NCBI GenBank assembly: GCA_016783285.1
Contig: JADHWW010000064.1
Coordinates: forward strand, 1-11,982
From: Anaerolineae bacterium
GTDB taxonomy: Bacteria > Chloroflexota > Anaerolineae > B4-G1
DNA length: 11,982 nucleotides
Direction of reading: 5' to 3'
This document shows, piece after piece, positions 5,888 to 11,982 of the stretch (the stretch's first letter is position 1; every line of letters begins with the position of its first letter). The notes beneath the pieces are model-generated. The model ran no database searches. It had not been told where the DNA came from and saw nothing but the letters and a program-made list of their open reading frames with translations. Both the position numbers and the translations under genes were made by a program.

Positions 5888-6533
5888 CGGTATACTCCCG
5901 GCCGCCGTCTCCGCCGCTGGGTATGCGACCACCGGAGCGGCGACGTGGTATTCGCTGCGCCAGATCAATCGGAAGGAGAACCCTCAAGAGAGTATTCCCA
6001 GGGCATCTCTTCTCACGGCCGCCTTCTTTGTCGCCTCCTGGATCCATATCCCGGTACCCCCTACCAGCGTTCACCTGGTGCTAAACGGACTTTTGGGCGC
6101 CGTGTTGGGCTATTATGCCTTCCCGGCTATTCTCATCGGCCTTTTCTTCCAGGCAGTGATGTTCCAGCACGGCGGCCTGACCACGCTGGGGGTGAACGCG
6201 ACGGTGATGGGGGTGCCTGCACTCCTGGCCTACCATGTGTTCCGGCTTCGCAACGTTGTGGTCCGTAAGGGTGACCCCGGTGATCGCCCACACCAGGTGT
6301 GGACCGGTGTGTTTGGATTCTTGGCCGGCAGTGGTGGTCTTGGAATTTCGGCCCTCATGGCCCTGATTCTCCTCATAACCACTGTCCCAGCCCACCTCGA
6401 CGTCGAGGTGGAGCGGGCGAGCATCTACGCATTGGCCGTGGCCCACATCCCACTGATGGTTCTAGAGGGCATCTTCACCGCACTGGTGGTTCTCTTCCTT
6501 CAGCGGGTCAGGCCGGAACTCCTGGAGGATTGA
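5874..6533 (+). CDS. nikM: Nickel/cobalt ECF transporter substrate-specific subunit NikM/CbiM
   Basis: This 219-residue membrane protein is the substrate-binding S component. It starts MHIPDG, the hallmark of the family, in which the free amino group of Met1 and His2 coordinate the metal; His67 (in PPTSVHLVLNG) falls at the position of the third ligand in structurally known NikM. Conserved stretches LGYYAFPAILIGLFFQAVMFQHGG and TTLGVNATVMG are present. About six to seven hydrophobic segments follow the family pattern. The start ATG 5874 lies inside the end of nikL and must be exact because of the ligand role of Met1. Nickel versus cobalt cannot be decided from sequence alone; the two cooT genes favour nickel. 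The length is that of the short single-domain forms that use a separate NikL or NikN. Confidence 0.9.
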   Translation: MHIPDGILPAAVSAAGYATTGAATWYSLRQINRKENPQESIPRASLLTAAFFVASWIHIPVPPTSVHLVLNGLLGAVLGYYAFPAILIGLFFQAVMFQHGGLTTLGVNATVMGVPALLAYHVFRLRNVVVRKGDPGDRPHQVWTGVFGFLAGSGGLGISALMALILLITTVPAHLDVEVERASIYALAVAHIPLMVLEGIFTALVVLFLQRVRPELLED

Positions 6534-6537
6534 ACTT

Positions 6538-7332
6538 TTGAAACTCGGGCTCGACGAACATGCGCACCTGGACTCACCATTACATCACTGGGAAGCGAGG
6601 TATAAGCTCGTCGGCCTGATGGTTTTGATTTTTGCCTTCTCCTTCGTCCAGGACCTGCGGTTACTGCCAGCGATGCTGGTGGTCACTTTCGCCCTGTACG
6701 GCGTTTCCAGGTTGCCCCTCTCTTACCTGTTGGCCCGGTTGCGCGCTCCTGGCTTTTTTCTCCTGATTGTGGCTGTCTTGTTGCCCTTCCTTTCGGGCTC
6801 CACCGTCATCCTGCGCATAGGGCCCCTTGCTCTGCGGCAGGAGGGATGTCTCGATCTGCTCCTGGTCGTCGTCAAGTTTGTCTCCATCCTGACGACCGGA
6901 TTGGTCCTCTTCGGCACCGCCCCTTTTTTGACCACCATCAAGGCGGTGCGGGCTCTCGGTCTTCCGCCCGTCCTGGCCGATATGACGCTCCTCTCCTATC
7001 GTTATCTCTACGAGATCGGGGACGATCTGGAGACGATGGAGACGGCGATGGGGCTGCGTGGCTTCCGTGCGCGCCGCTTTGGTAGGGGCGGGCACAAGGC
7101 CGCGCCCCTACTGGGCGTCCTGGCCTCGCTGGCCGGCACCATCCTGGTGCGCAGTTATGAGCAGTCCGAGCGGGTCTACAAGGCGATGGTCCTGCGGGGG
7201 TATGGTCGCTCCCCGCGCCCTCGCGACGAGTTTCAGACCCGTCCCCGCGACGTGGTCGGTCTCGGCGGTGTTCTTGTCCTTGCGGCCGGATTCGTCGCTG
7301 CGGAAATCTTCTTTTGCCGGTTCGGAGGTTAA
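6538..7332 (+). CDS. nikQ: ECF transporter transmembrane coupling subunit NikQ/CbiQ
   Basis: This 264-residue EcfT protein links the substrate subunit to the ATPase. It has several hydrophobic helices (about 22-37, 43-57, 70-88, 105-127, 188-205, 238-258) and the two Ala-x-x-x-Arg-Gly coupling motifs, AMGLRGF (170-176) and AMVLRGYG (216-223), whose arginines dock on the ATPase. The start is TTG 6538, supported by GGAGG at 6524-6528, and it begins four bases after the nikM stop. The charged N-terminus (LDEHAHLDSPLHHWEARYKL) is typical of CbiQ. The gene ends six bases before the chosen nikO start. Confidence 0.9.
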   Translation: MKLGLDEHAHLDSPLHHWEARYKLVGLMVLIFAFSFVQDLRLLPAMLVVTFALYGVSRLPLSYLLARLRAPGFFLLIVAVLLPFLSGSTVILRIGPLALRQEGCLDLLLVVVKFVSILTTGLVLFGTAPFLTTIKAVRALGLPPVLADMTLLSYRYLYEIGDDLETMETAMGLRGFRARRFGRGGHKAAPLLGVLASLAGTILVRSYEQSERVYKAMVLRGYGRSPRPRDEFQTRPRDVVGLGGVLVLAAGFVAAEIFFCRFGG

Positions 7333-7337
7333 TACAA

Positions 7338-8129
7338 GTGGAATGTGCGACGTTGTGGTCTGAACGCTCCCATTCGATGGAACCCGCGCTTGCGGTCTCC
7401 GGGCTATCGTTCTCCTACCCGGACAAGCCTGGCGTACTGCGGGACGCAAGTCTGGAGGTGTTGCCGGGGGAACGTGTCGGCCTCATCGGTCCCAACGGTG
7501 CCGGGAAGACGACCTTTTTTCTGGTGATCTGCGGAGTGCTGAAGCCGGACGGTGGGGAGATACTGCTTTTCGGAGAGCCGATGGCGCATGGGGATTTCCG
7601 TCCCGAAATCGGCATGGTCTTTCAGAACCCGGACGATCAACTGTTCTGCCCGTCGGTGCGGGACGACGTCGCCTTCGGCCCACAGAACCTGGGGTTGTTT
7701 AAGGAGGAGGTGGAGGCTAGAGTGACAGAGGCGCTCTCGCTGGCGGGGATGCTGGAACTGGCCGGCCGTCCGCCTCACCACCTGTCTGGGGGGGAGAAGC
7801 GTATGGTCTCCATTGCGGGTGTGCTGGCGATGCGCCCGCGACTGTTGATCTACGATGAGCCGAACGCCAATCTCGACATCCGCTCTCGACGCCGCCTCAT
7901 CCGTTTCCTGCAGGCCTCGAAGGAGACGGTTCTCATCGCCTCCCACGATCTGGAACTCATCCTGGAGGTGTGCGACCGCGTACTCCTGATGGACGAGGGG
8001 CGTATCGTTGCGGATGGGAATCCCCGTGGGTTGATGGGCGACGTGGAGTTGATGGAGGCGCATGGCCTGGAGAGGCCCCATTCCCTCGTACCCCATGCAG
8101 AGCCGCATCATGAATGGGAGACCAGGTGA
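7338..8129 (+). CDS. nikO: ECF transporter ATP-binding subunit NikO/CbiO
   Basis: This ABC ATPase powers the nickel/cobalt importer. With start GTG 7338 it has 263 residues: Walker A GPNGAGKTT (51-59), Q-loop in MVFQNPDDQLF (Gln96), signature HLSGGEKRMVS (148-158), Walker B LLIYDEP (169-175), D-loop NLD (178-180) and switch His203. GTG 7338 is preferred over ATG 7377 because CGGAGGT at 7323-7329 lies eight bases upstream, although homology only begins near residue 15 and ATG 7377 remains possible. The C-terminus ends in a His-containing segment (PHSLVPHAEPHHEW) seen in nickel/cobalt versions. The last codons and stop lie in a repeat (GGGAGACCAGG, 8116-8126) also found in the histidine kinase, so the original end may have been altered. 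It is the last gene of the transporter operon. Confidence 0.9.
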   Translation: MECATLWSERSHSMEPALAVSGLSFSYPDKPGVLRDASLEVLPGERVGLIGPNGAGKTTFFLVICGVLKPDGGEILLFGEPMAHGDFRPEIGMVFQNPDDQLFCPSVRDDVAFGPQNLGLFKEEVEARVTEALSLAGMLELAGRPPHHLSGGEKRMVSIAGVLAMRPRLLIYDEPNANLDIRSRRRLIRFLQASKETVLIASHDLELILEVCDRVLLMDEGRIVADGNPRGLMGDVELMEAHGLERPHSLVPHAEPHHEWETR

Positions 8130-8158
8130 CGGGGTGACAAGGAGACAAGGAGACAAGA
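8116..8158. repeat. GGAGACA-type interspersed repeat with tandem octamers
   Basis: GGGAGACCAGG (8116-8126) is followed by three tandem copies of GACAAGGA (8136-8158, last one ending AGA). The stop codon of nikO lies within it. The same opening word occurs at 11641-11651 inside the kinase. Confidence 0.5.
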
Positions 8159-8183
8159 AGCAACCGGGAAGACTCAGCCCTGA

Positions 8184-8212
8184 TTGACGTCAAGGCCTAC
8201 TTGCGGTAAAAT
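8184..8212 (+). promoter_or_regulatory. Sigma70-type promoter of the intact DUF3842-cooT module
   Basis: TTGACG (8184-8189) and TAAAAT (8207-8212) are spaced by 17 bases. Transcription from about 8219 gives a leader of about 110 bases that contains the perfect palindrome at 8255-8286. The module is therefore probably transcribed apart from nikO. Confidence 0.6.
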
Positions 8213-8254
8213 CATACCTCGAAGGTTACCACTCAGCCTGTCGGTACAATTCAA

Positions 8255-8286
8255 GACCTGACAGGTTTTCCGAAACCTGTCAGGTC
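8255..8286. repeat. Perfect 14-bp palindromic hairpin in the DUF3842 leader
   Basis: GACCTGACAGGTTT (8255-8268) and its exact reverse complement (8273-8286) enclose a TCCG loop. I recall this word as an interspersed repeat in Chloroflexota. There is no T run, so it is not a terminator. It would form a very stable RNA hairpin 44 bases before the start codon. Confidence 0.7.
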
Positions 8287-8329
8287 TGGCCGTATACTTG
8301 TAAACCGGTTCATTGTCACGGGGTTTCCT

Positions 8330-8752
8330 ATGATCGTCGCAGTAATTGATGGCATGGGTGGGGGTATTGGTGCTCAGATTGTGGCCCAACTGCGGCAAGA
8401 ACTGCCGCTGGACGTGGAGGTTCTCGCGCTGGGCACCAACGCCGTCGCCACCGACAAGATGATGAAGGCCCGCGCTAACCGAGGGGCTAGCGGTGAGAAC
8501 GCGATCCGGGTGTCCATCGGTCAGGCCGATTTCATTCTGGCCCCCATCGGAGTGGTCGTTCCCAACTCCTTGATGGGCGAGGTCACCCCGACCATCGCCG
8601 AGGCGATAGCCAGTGCGCCAGGATGCAAATTACTCCTGCCCATCAACCAACCACACTTCGAGGTCGTGGGCATCGAGTGGAAACCGCTCACCAAACAGAT
8701 CAGCGCCGCCATCGAAGTCATCCGGCAGGCGCTGGAGGTCGAGAAAGCCTGA
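8330..8752 (+). CDS. DUF3842 family protein, intact
   Basis: This 140-residue cytoplasmic protein begins MIVAVIDGMGGGIGAQIV, a strand followed by a glycine-rich GMGGGIG loop like nucleotide-binding folds. It continues with LALGTNAVATDKMM, ADFILAPIGVVVPNSLMGEVTP and a C-terminal helix QISAAIEVIRQALE. I recognise it as the DUF3842 family, whose biochemical role I do not know. It sits 30 bases before cooT copy 2, and a truncated relative sits before cooT copy 1, so the pairing with a nickel-binding protein is repeated. That suggests a shared job in nickel handling, by inference. ATG 8330 matches the start of the other copy; the ribosome binding site is poor (GGGG at 8318-8321). Confidence 0.8.
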   Translation: MIVAVIDGMGGGIGAQIVAQLRQELPLDVEVLALGTNAVATDKMMKARANRGASGENAIRVSIGQADFILAPIGVVVPNSLMGEVTPTIAEAIASAPGCKLLLPINQPHFEVVGIEWKPLTKQISAAIEVIRQALEVEKA

Positions 8753-8782
8753 TGTCTCGTTTATTTTCTTGGGAGGTGCAAG

Positions 8783-8995
8783 ATGTGTGAAACTAAGGTC
8801 TATGTCAGCAACGATGGCGAAGAGCAGAAGGTCATGGAGGACGTGGTACTGGTGCAGCCTGAGGGCGATGCCTACCTGCTGGTCAATATTCTGGGCGAGC
8901 AGAAACTGGTACAGGGGCGCATTGAGAAGATAGACTTCTTGCGCCACGCTCTCTACCTGAGCCCCCTGGAAGAGCCGGCCGCCGTCGAGAGTTGA
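8783..8995 (+). CDS. cooT: CooT family nickel-binding protein, copy 2
   Basis: This 70-residue protein has Cys2, KVYVSNDGEEQKVMEDVV and an ILGEQKLVQGRIEKIDFL core. ATG 8783 follows GGAGGT at 8772-8777. It is 30 bases after the intact DUF3842 gene, with no promoter between, so the two form an operon started at 8184-8212. It is 71 % identical by eye to copy 1, with changes mainly at residues 4-10, 44-49 and the last ten positions. CooT dimers bind one nickel through Cys2 in characterised members. Expected role: nickel binding or delivery in the cytoplasm, next to the importer genes upstream. Confidence 0.88.
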   Translation: MCETKVYVSNDGEEQKVMEDVVLVQPEGDAYLLVNILGEQKLVQGRIEKIDFLRHALYLSPLEEPAAVES

Positions 8996-9026
8996 TCCGC
9001 GCGGGGGGAGACAAATCATGACCGAT

Positions 9027-9049
9027 GTCCCCATCCCCGGGGGCGTTTT
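9027..9049 (+). terminator. Terminator after cooT copy 2
   Basis: GTCCCC (9027-9032) pairs with GGGGGC (9039-9044) around a six-base loop and is followed by G and TTTT. It closes the DUF3842-cooT transcript. Confidence 0.55.
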
Positions 9050-9102
9050 ATGTTAAGCAGCGCCTCGCATGGCCCGAGTATGTGATTAGTGTCTTTGCAC
9101 TA

Positions 9103-9131
9103 TAGACACAGCTCCCAAGAACGAGTATAAT
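9103..9131 (+). promoter_or_regulatory. Promoter of the sensor kinase with overlapping inverted repeat
   Basis: TAGACA (9103-9108) and a perfect TATAAT (9126-9131) are spaced by 17 bases. An inverted repeat GTGTCT (9089-9094) and AGACAC (9104-9109), nine bases apart, overlaps the -35 box, a suitable place for a repressor or activator. The leader to ATG 9260 is about 120 bases; it holds TGTTG-CACG-CAACA at 9210-9223 and no other clear signal. Confidence 0.6.
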
Positions 9132-9259
9132 ATCTTTGTCGCCATTGGATTTCAGGTGGGATCACGATTCGACTGTGGCCTTCTCGGCCCAGATATTGCC
9201 GGGCGGCTCTGTTGCACGCAACACATTTCACGCTTCACGTTAAAGGAGGATGACGAGCC

Positions 9260-10234
9260 ATGGAAAACAAGCCTGTGAGTGGGCCAGGTGTCCGAAGAGC
9301 CCCGACCTTGCGCTGGTCCATCGGTATCAAACTGACCATCGTCTGTCTGGCGCTGGCCCTCATTCCGATGGCCGCCACGGCCTACTATAACCTGACTCAG
9401 GGCCAGAGCGAAGTTGCCGAAGTCACCAGGGAGAACCTGGTGGAACTGTCGCGTAGCACCGCCCAACACATTGGGCTATTGCTCACGGAGAACCAGCGCA
9501 CCTCCGCCACGCTGGCGGGCCAGCCGTCGGTGATACTGTTTTTGACCGCTTCTGGGGATGAGCGGAAGGCCCTGACCCCCCGGACCTACCAGACGCTGCA
9601 GAACTTTGCCGACAACCACCCCGACTATGACGCGCCGGGTCTGTTGGACGTGAACGGTTTCGTCGTGGCTTCGCTGGCTGATGTCCTGGTGGGCAAGGAC
9701 CGCTCCTTCCGCGACTATTTCCAGGCCTCTATCCAGGGCCAGCCTTACGTCTCGAGCATGCTGGTCGGACGCGCCACCGGGCGGCCCGGAGTCTTTCTCA
9801 CCCACCCCGTCGTCACGGCCGAGGGGGAGATCGTCGGCATAAACATTGTGTGGCTCAAGGGGGATACGGTCTGGTCCATCATTGACGACGTCGTGGTCGG
9901 CGAGGAGGGTTTTGCCTACCTGGTGGACCAGGACGGTGTCATCATCGCCCATCCCAACCGCGATCTGCTGTACCACAGCCTGGGTGAACTGACGCCGGAA
10001 GCGGCGGCGACGATCTCCGCGACCATCCGCTTCGGCACGATCGAGGGCACCGACACGCCGCTGATTCCCGAAAGCCTGGGTATGGATGACCTGGCCGCTG
10101 AACTGGTACCCCCCCTCAGTCCCCTTCGGCAAGCTCAGGGCAGGCTCCCCCGATCCCAGGGGGGAAGTCTGGTACCTACCGCTACTATTCCCCGCTCGAC
10201 CACCGCCACCACGTGGCCGGGTACACCCGGTTGA
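9260..10234 (+). CDS. Sensor kinase, N-terminal half: membrane anchor and dCache domain
   Basis: ATG 9260 has a strong ribosome binding site (AAAGGAGG, 9242-9249). Residues 14-35 form the first transmembrane helix (WSIGIKLTIVCLALALIPM). About 36-285 form a double-Cache extracellular sensor: ENLVELSRSTAQHIGLLL helix, LLDVNGFVVASLADVLVGKDRSFRDYF, then VGINIVWLKGDTVWSIID and GFAYLVDQDGVIIAHPNRDLL. Such domains sense small ligands such as organic acids or amino acids. From about residue 283 (LVPPLSPLRQAQGRL) the reading runs into an interspersed repeat and leaves frame, ending at 10234. The proper continuation (GTYRYYSPLDHRHHVAGY) is in another frame from 10168. The gene is thus split, and this half and the next were one protein. 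Confidence 0.75.
   Translation: MENKPVSGPGVRRAPTLRWSIGIKLTIVCLALALIPMAATAYYNLTQGQSEVAEVTRENLVELSRSTAQHIGLLLTENQRTSATLAGQPSVILFLTASGDERKALTPRTYQTLQNFADNHPDYDAPGLLDVNGFVVASLADVLVGKDRSFRDYFQASIQGQPYVSSMLVGRATGRPGVFLTHPVVTAEGEIVGINIVWLKGDTVWSIIDDVVVGEEGFAYLVDQDGVIIAHPNRDLLYHSLGELTPEAAATISATIRFGTIEGTDTPLIPESLGMDDLAAELVPPLSPLRQAQGRLPRSQGGSLVPTATIPRSTTATTWPGTPG
10103..10176. repeat. Short repeat insertion with 8-base direct repeats in the kinase gene
   Basis: CTGGTACC occurs at 10103-10110 and 10169-10176. Between them is a 58-base element with C-rich and G-rich ends (CCCCC at the left, GGGGGG at the right) and, at 10122-10145, the 24-base word also found in nikL on the other strand. The flanking direct repeat looks like a target duplication. 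Removing one copy plus the element takes out 66 bases, which keeps the frame, so a further one-base change is needed to explain the frame switch. Confidence 0.55.
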
Positions 10235-11868
10235 AGGACTACCCCTGGACGGTGGTGGTGGACCTGCCCGAGGCCCAGTTCCTGGCTCCGTTGCAGCGGC
10301 TGGGGGCGGTGACCTGGAGCAGTGTGGGGTTGGTGGGAGTGATCACCCTGCTCGTCTCTGTCCTGCTGGTGCGGACCATCACGCGCCCCATCCGTCGCCT
10401 GACCGACGCGGCGATAGCCGTGGAGCAGGGTCAGCCGTTCGAGCCGGCGGACATTGAGGATGTCACCTCGGGCCGTGACGAGATTGCTTATCTGGGGCGT
10501 GTTTTCAGCAGCATGGTGCTTGCTCTGCGGCAAGAACTGACCGAGCGCAAGCGGGCGGAGGAGAAGATAGAACACCTCAACCTCGTGCTGCGGGCCATCC
10601 GCAACGTCAACCAACTCATCACCAGGGAAAGGGACCGCGACTGTTTGCTGCAATCCGCTTGTGACAACCTCGTCGAGACACGTGGTTACCACAACGCCTG
10701 GATCGCTCTGTGGGATGAAGCCGGAGGGCTTATGACGACTGCCGAAGCCGGGTTGGGCGAACCGTTCTTGCCGCTGGTCGAACAGTTGAAGCGCGGCGAG
10801 TTGACCGCCTGCGGGCGGAGAGCGCTGTCTCAGCCGGGGGCTGTGGTGACCGAAGACCCGCTCTCCACCTGCACCGGCTGTCCCCTGGCGGAGAAATGCC
10901 GTGGCATGGGAGCGCTGACCGTCCGGCTGGAACACGAGGGCAAGGTCTATGGTGTGTTGGCCGTCTCCATTCCCGCCGACTTCATCGCACACGAGGAAGA
11001 GCGATCTTTGCTCAGAGAGGTTGCCGGAGACATCGCCTTCGCCCTGCACAGCATCGAACTGGAGGAGGAGCGCCAGCGGGCGGAGCAAGAAATTCGCAGA
11101 CTGAATGAGGATCTTGAGCAACGCGTCGTCGAACGCACCGCACAACTCGAAGCGGCCAACAGGGAACTCCGCGATGCTCAAGAGCAACTGGTGCGCCGGG
11201 AGCGCCTGGCGGTGTTGGGCCAACTGGCCGGCGGGGTGGGACACGAACTGCGCAACCCGCTGGGCGTGATCTCCAACGCCGTGTACTTCCTCCAGGTAGT
11301 CCTCTCCGAGACCGACGAGACCACCAGAGAGTACCTGGGCATCATCTCCTCAGAGGTCCGCGATGCGGAGAAGATCGTCTCCGATCTCCTCGACTTCTCG
11401 CGCACCAGGACGCCGGATAGGGAGGAGATAGCCGTCTCCGATCTGGTTGCCCAGGTGTTGGAGAGACGACCTGCGCCCAAGGATGTGGAAGTGACCACCC
11501 AGATACCCTCCGACCTGTCCCCTGTGTTCGTGGACCCCCGGCAGATCGGCCAGGTACTGGGCAACCTGGTCACGAATGCTTACCAGGCTATGCCAGAGGG
11601 GGGGCGGCTGACGATACACGTGTCGGAAGGCGAGGGGATAGGGAGACCAGGAGACGATCTCCCTGTCTCCCCCTCTCCGTGTCTCCGTGTCTCAATAAGC
11701 GACACCGGCTGCGGCATCCCCGAAGAGAACCTGGAGAAGATCTTCGAGCCACTGTTCACCACCAGGGCCAAAGGCATTGGGCTGGGTTTGGCGGTGTCGA
11801 AGAGCCTGGTCGAGGCGAACGGGGGGAGTATTGAGGTGGAGAGCCCTTCGACTCCGCTTGTATACTGA
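10213..11868 (+). CDS. Sensor histidine kinase, C-terminal half: HAMP, GAF, HisKA, HATPase
   Basis: The native frame can be followed back to 10168, so GTG 10213 is only a nominal start without a ribosome binding site. Residues 1-25 finish the Cache domain, 34-57 are the second transmembrane helix, about 58-113 a HAMP linker, and about 115-285 a GAF domain holding the Cys set CTGCPLAEKC (224-233). A coiled coil (about 285-325, EEERQRAEQEIRRLNEDLEQ) leads to the HisKA box GHELRNP with the phosphorylated His (about 343). The ATPase has an N box (NLVTNAYQAMPEGG), G1 DTGCGIP, a FEPLFTT loop and G2 GIGLGLA. Two oddities: a repeat is read in frame between N and G1 boxes (residues 475-493), and the protein ends VESPSTPLVY in another repeat, missing the last strand. 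No response regulator is in the window. Confidence 0.75.
   Translation: MAGYTRLKDYPWTVVVDLPEAQFLAPLQRLGAVTWSSVGLVGVITLLVSVLLVRTITRPIRRLTDAAIAVEQGQPFEPADIEDVTSGRDEIAYLGRVFSSMVLALRQELTERKRAEEKIEHLNLVLRAIRNVNQLITRERDRDCLLQSACDNLVETRGYHNAWIALWDEAGGLMTTAEAGLGEPFLPLVEQLKRGELTACGRRALSQPGAVVTEDPLSTCTGCPLAEKCRGMGALTVRLEHEGKVYGVLAVSIPADFIAHEEERSLLREVAGDIAFALHSIELEEERQRAEQEIRRLNEDLEQRVVERTAQLEAANRELRDAQEQLVRRERLAVLGQLAGGVGHELRNPLGVISNAVYFLQVVLSETDETTREYLGIISSEVRDAEKIVSDLLDFSRTRTPDREEIAVSDLVAQVLERRPAPKDVEVTTQIPSDLSPVFVDPRQIGQVLGNLVTNAYQAMPEGGRLTIHVSEGEGIGRPGDDLPVSPSPCLRVSISDTGCGIPEENLEKIFEPLFTTRAKGIGLGLAVSKSLVEANGGSIEVESPSTPLVY
11636..11692. repeat. In-frame GGAGACA-type repeat inside the kinase ATPase domain
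   Basis: GGGAGA (11641-11646) pairs with TCTCCC (11666-11671), with an inner CAGG/CCTG pairing, and tandem CCGTGTCT copies follow (11677-11692). It shares GGGAGACCAGG with the repeat at the nikO stop. It adds about 18 residues (including GRPGDDLPVSPSPCLRV) with no loss of frame. Confidence 0.6.
11844..11858. repeat. Repeat fragment that ends the kinase
   Basis: CCCTTCGACTCCGCT (11844-11858) resembles an interspersed repeat word I recall from Chloroflexota, and a near match (CTTCGAGACTCCGCTGAGG) lies at 11950-11968. The kinase sequence stops being family-like exactly here, and a TGA follows at 11866-11868. The remaining 11869-11982 holds no gene or RNA that I can support. Confidence 0.45.
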
Positions 11869-11982
11869 GAGTGCACATTAACAACCGCGAATAGCTGGCC
11901 CATTTAGGCATCAAGTGGTATGCTGTCTCCTGGGAGGGTAAGGTGCGAGCTTCGAGACTCCGCTGAGGAGCTTTTGCTGCCT

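Noticed and set aside
11864..11877. Thirteen bases ACTGAGAGTGCAC identical to a stretch I recall from pUC cloning vectors
   Set aside because: The match stops on both sides and no other vector sequence is near; chance or coincidence is more likely than contamination.
11896..11912. TGGCCC...GGCA as a sigma54 promoter
   Set aside because: The spacing is off and the GC of the -12 element is not in place.
1..11982. CRISPR arrays, tRNA, rRNA genes, complete insertion sequences
   Set aside because: No regularly spaced direct repeats, no cloverleaf or rRNA-like sequence, and no transposase gene were seen on either strand.

Overview
The window looks like a GC-rich, gene-dense chromosome fragment from a Chloroflexota bacterium, probably Anaerolineae-like. 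This rests on recall and inference, not on a search. The signs are a secreted repeat protein ending in IYLPLVMRNH (a tail I associate with this phylum), several palindromic and C-rich interspersed repeats of a kind common in these genomes, and a mosaic of housekeeping and metal genes with Firmicutes-like and proteobacterial-like relatives. All genes are read on the + strand.

Layout. (1) 1-1726 is the 3' part of a secreted Ig-like-repeat protein, broken by one frameshift near 1150-1200. (2) 1739-4377 is a scarred region. It holds a DUF3842 gene that has lost 96 internal codons, a first cooT (nickel-binding protein) behind its own promoter and a structured leader, a chimera of two pieces of an MFS transporter and the tail of a methyltransferase, a small Cys/His-rich protein that appears intact, and a selD lacking its 5' part. 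(3) 4518-8129 is an apparent operon for metal uptake: a lipoprotein of unknown family, a NikL/CbiL-like accessory protein, and the ECF transporter NikM(CbiM)-NikQ(CbiQ)-NikO(CbiO). (4) 8184-9049 is a complete second copy of the DUF3842-cooT pair with its own promoter and terminator. (5) 9103-11868 is a dCache/HAMP/GAF sensor histidine kinase, split by a repeat insertion plus a frame change, carrying a second repeat inside its ATPase domain and ending prematurely in a third.

How the genes fit together. The central theme is nickel (or cobalt). NikLMQO would import the ion, with Met1, His2 and His67 of NikM matching the known nickel site of this family. The exported lipoprotein and the Cys/His-rich cytoplasmic protein are plausible binding or handling partners, and two CooT paralogues (71 % identical by eye) would bind nickel in the cytoplasm. 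DUF3842 is linked to CooT in both copies, so it is a candidate partner. No nickel enzyme lies in the window, so the destination of the metal is not visible.

The most unusual features are the Cys/His-rich protein with an HxxxHxxxH helix, the promoter-hairpin-terminator-like leader in front of the first cooT, the duplicated DUF3842-CooT module in which one copy carries a clean in-frame deletion, and the number of gene joins and repeat insertions that keep or nearly keep reading frame.
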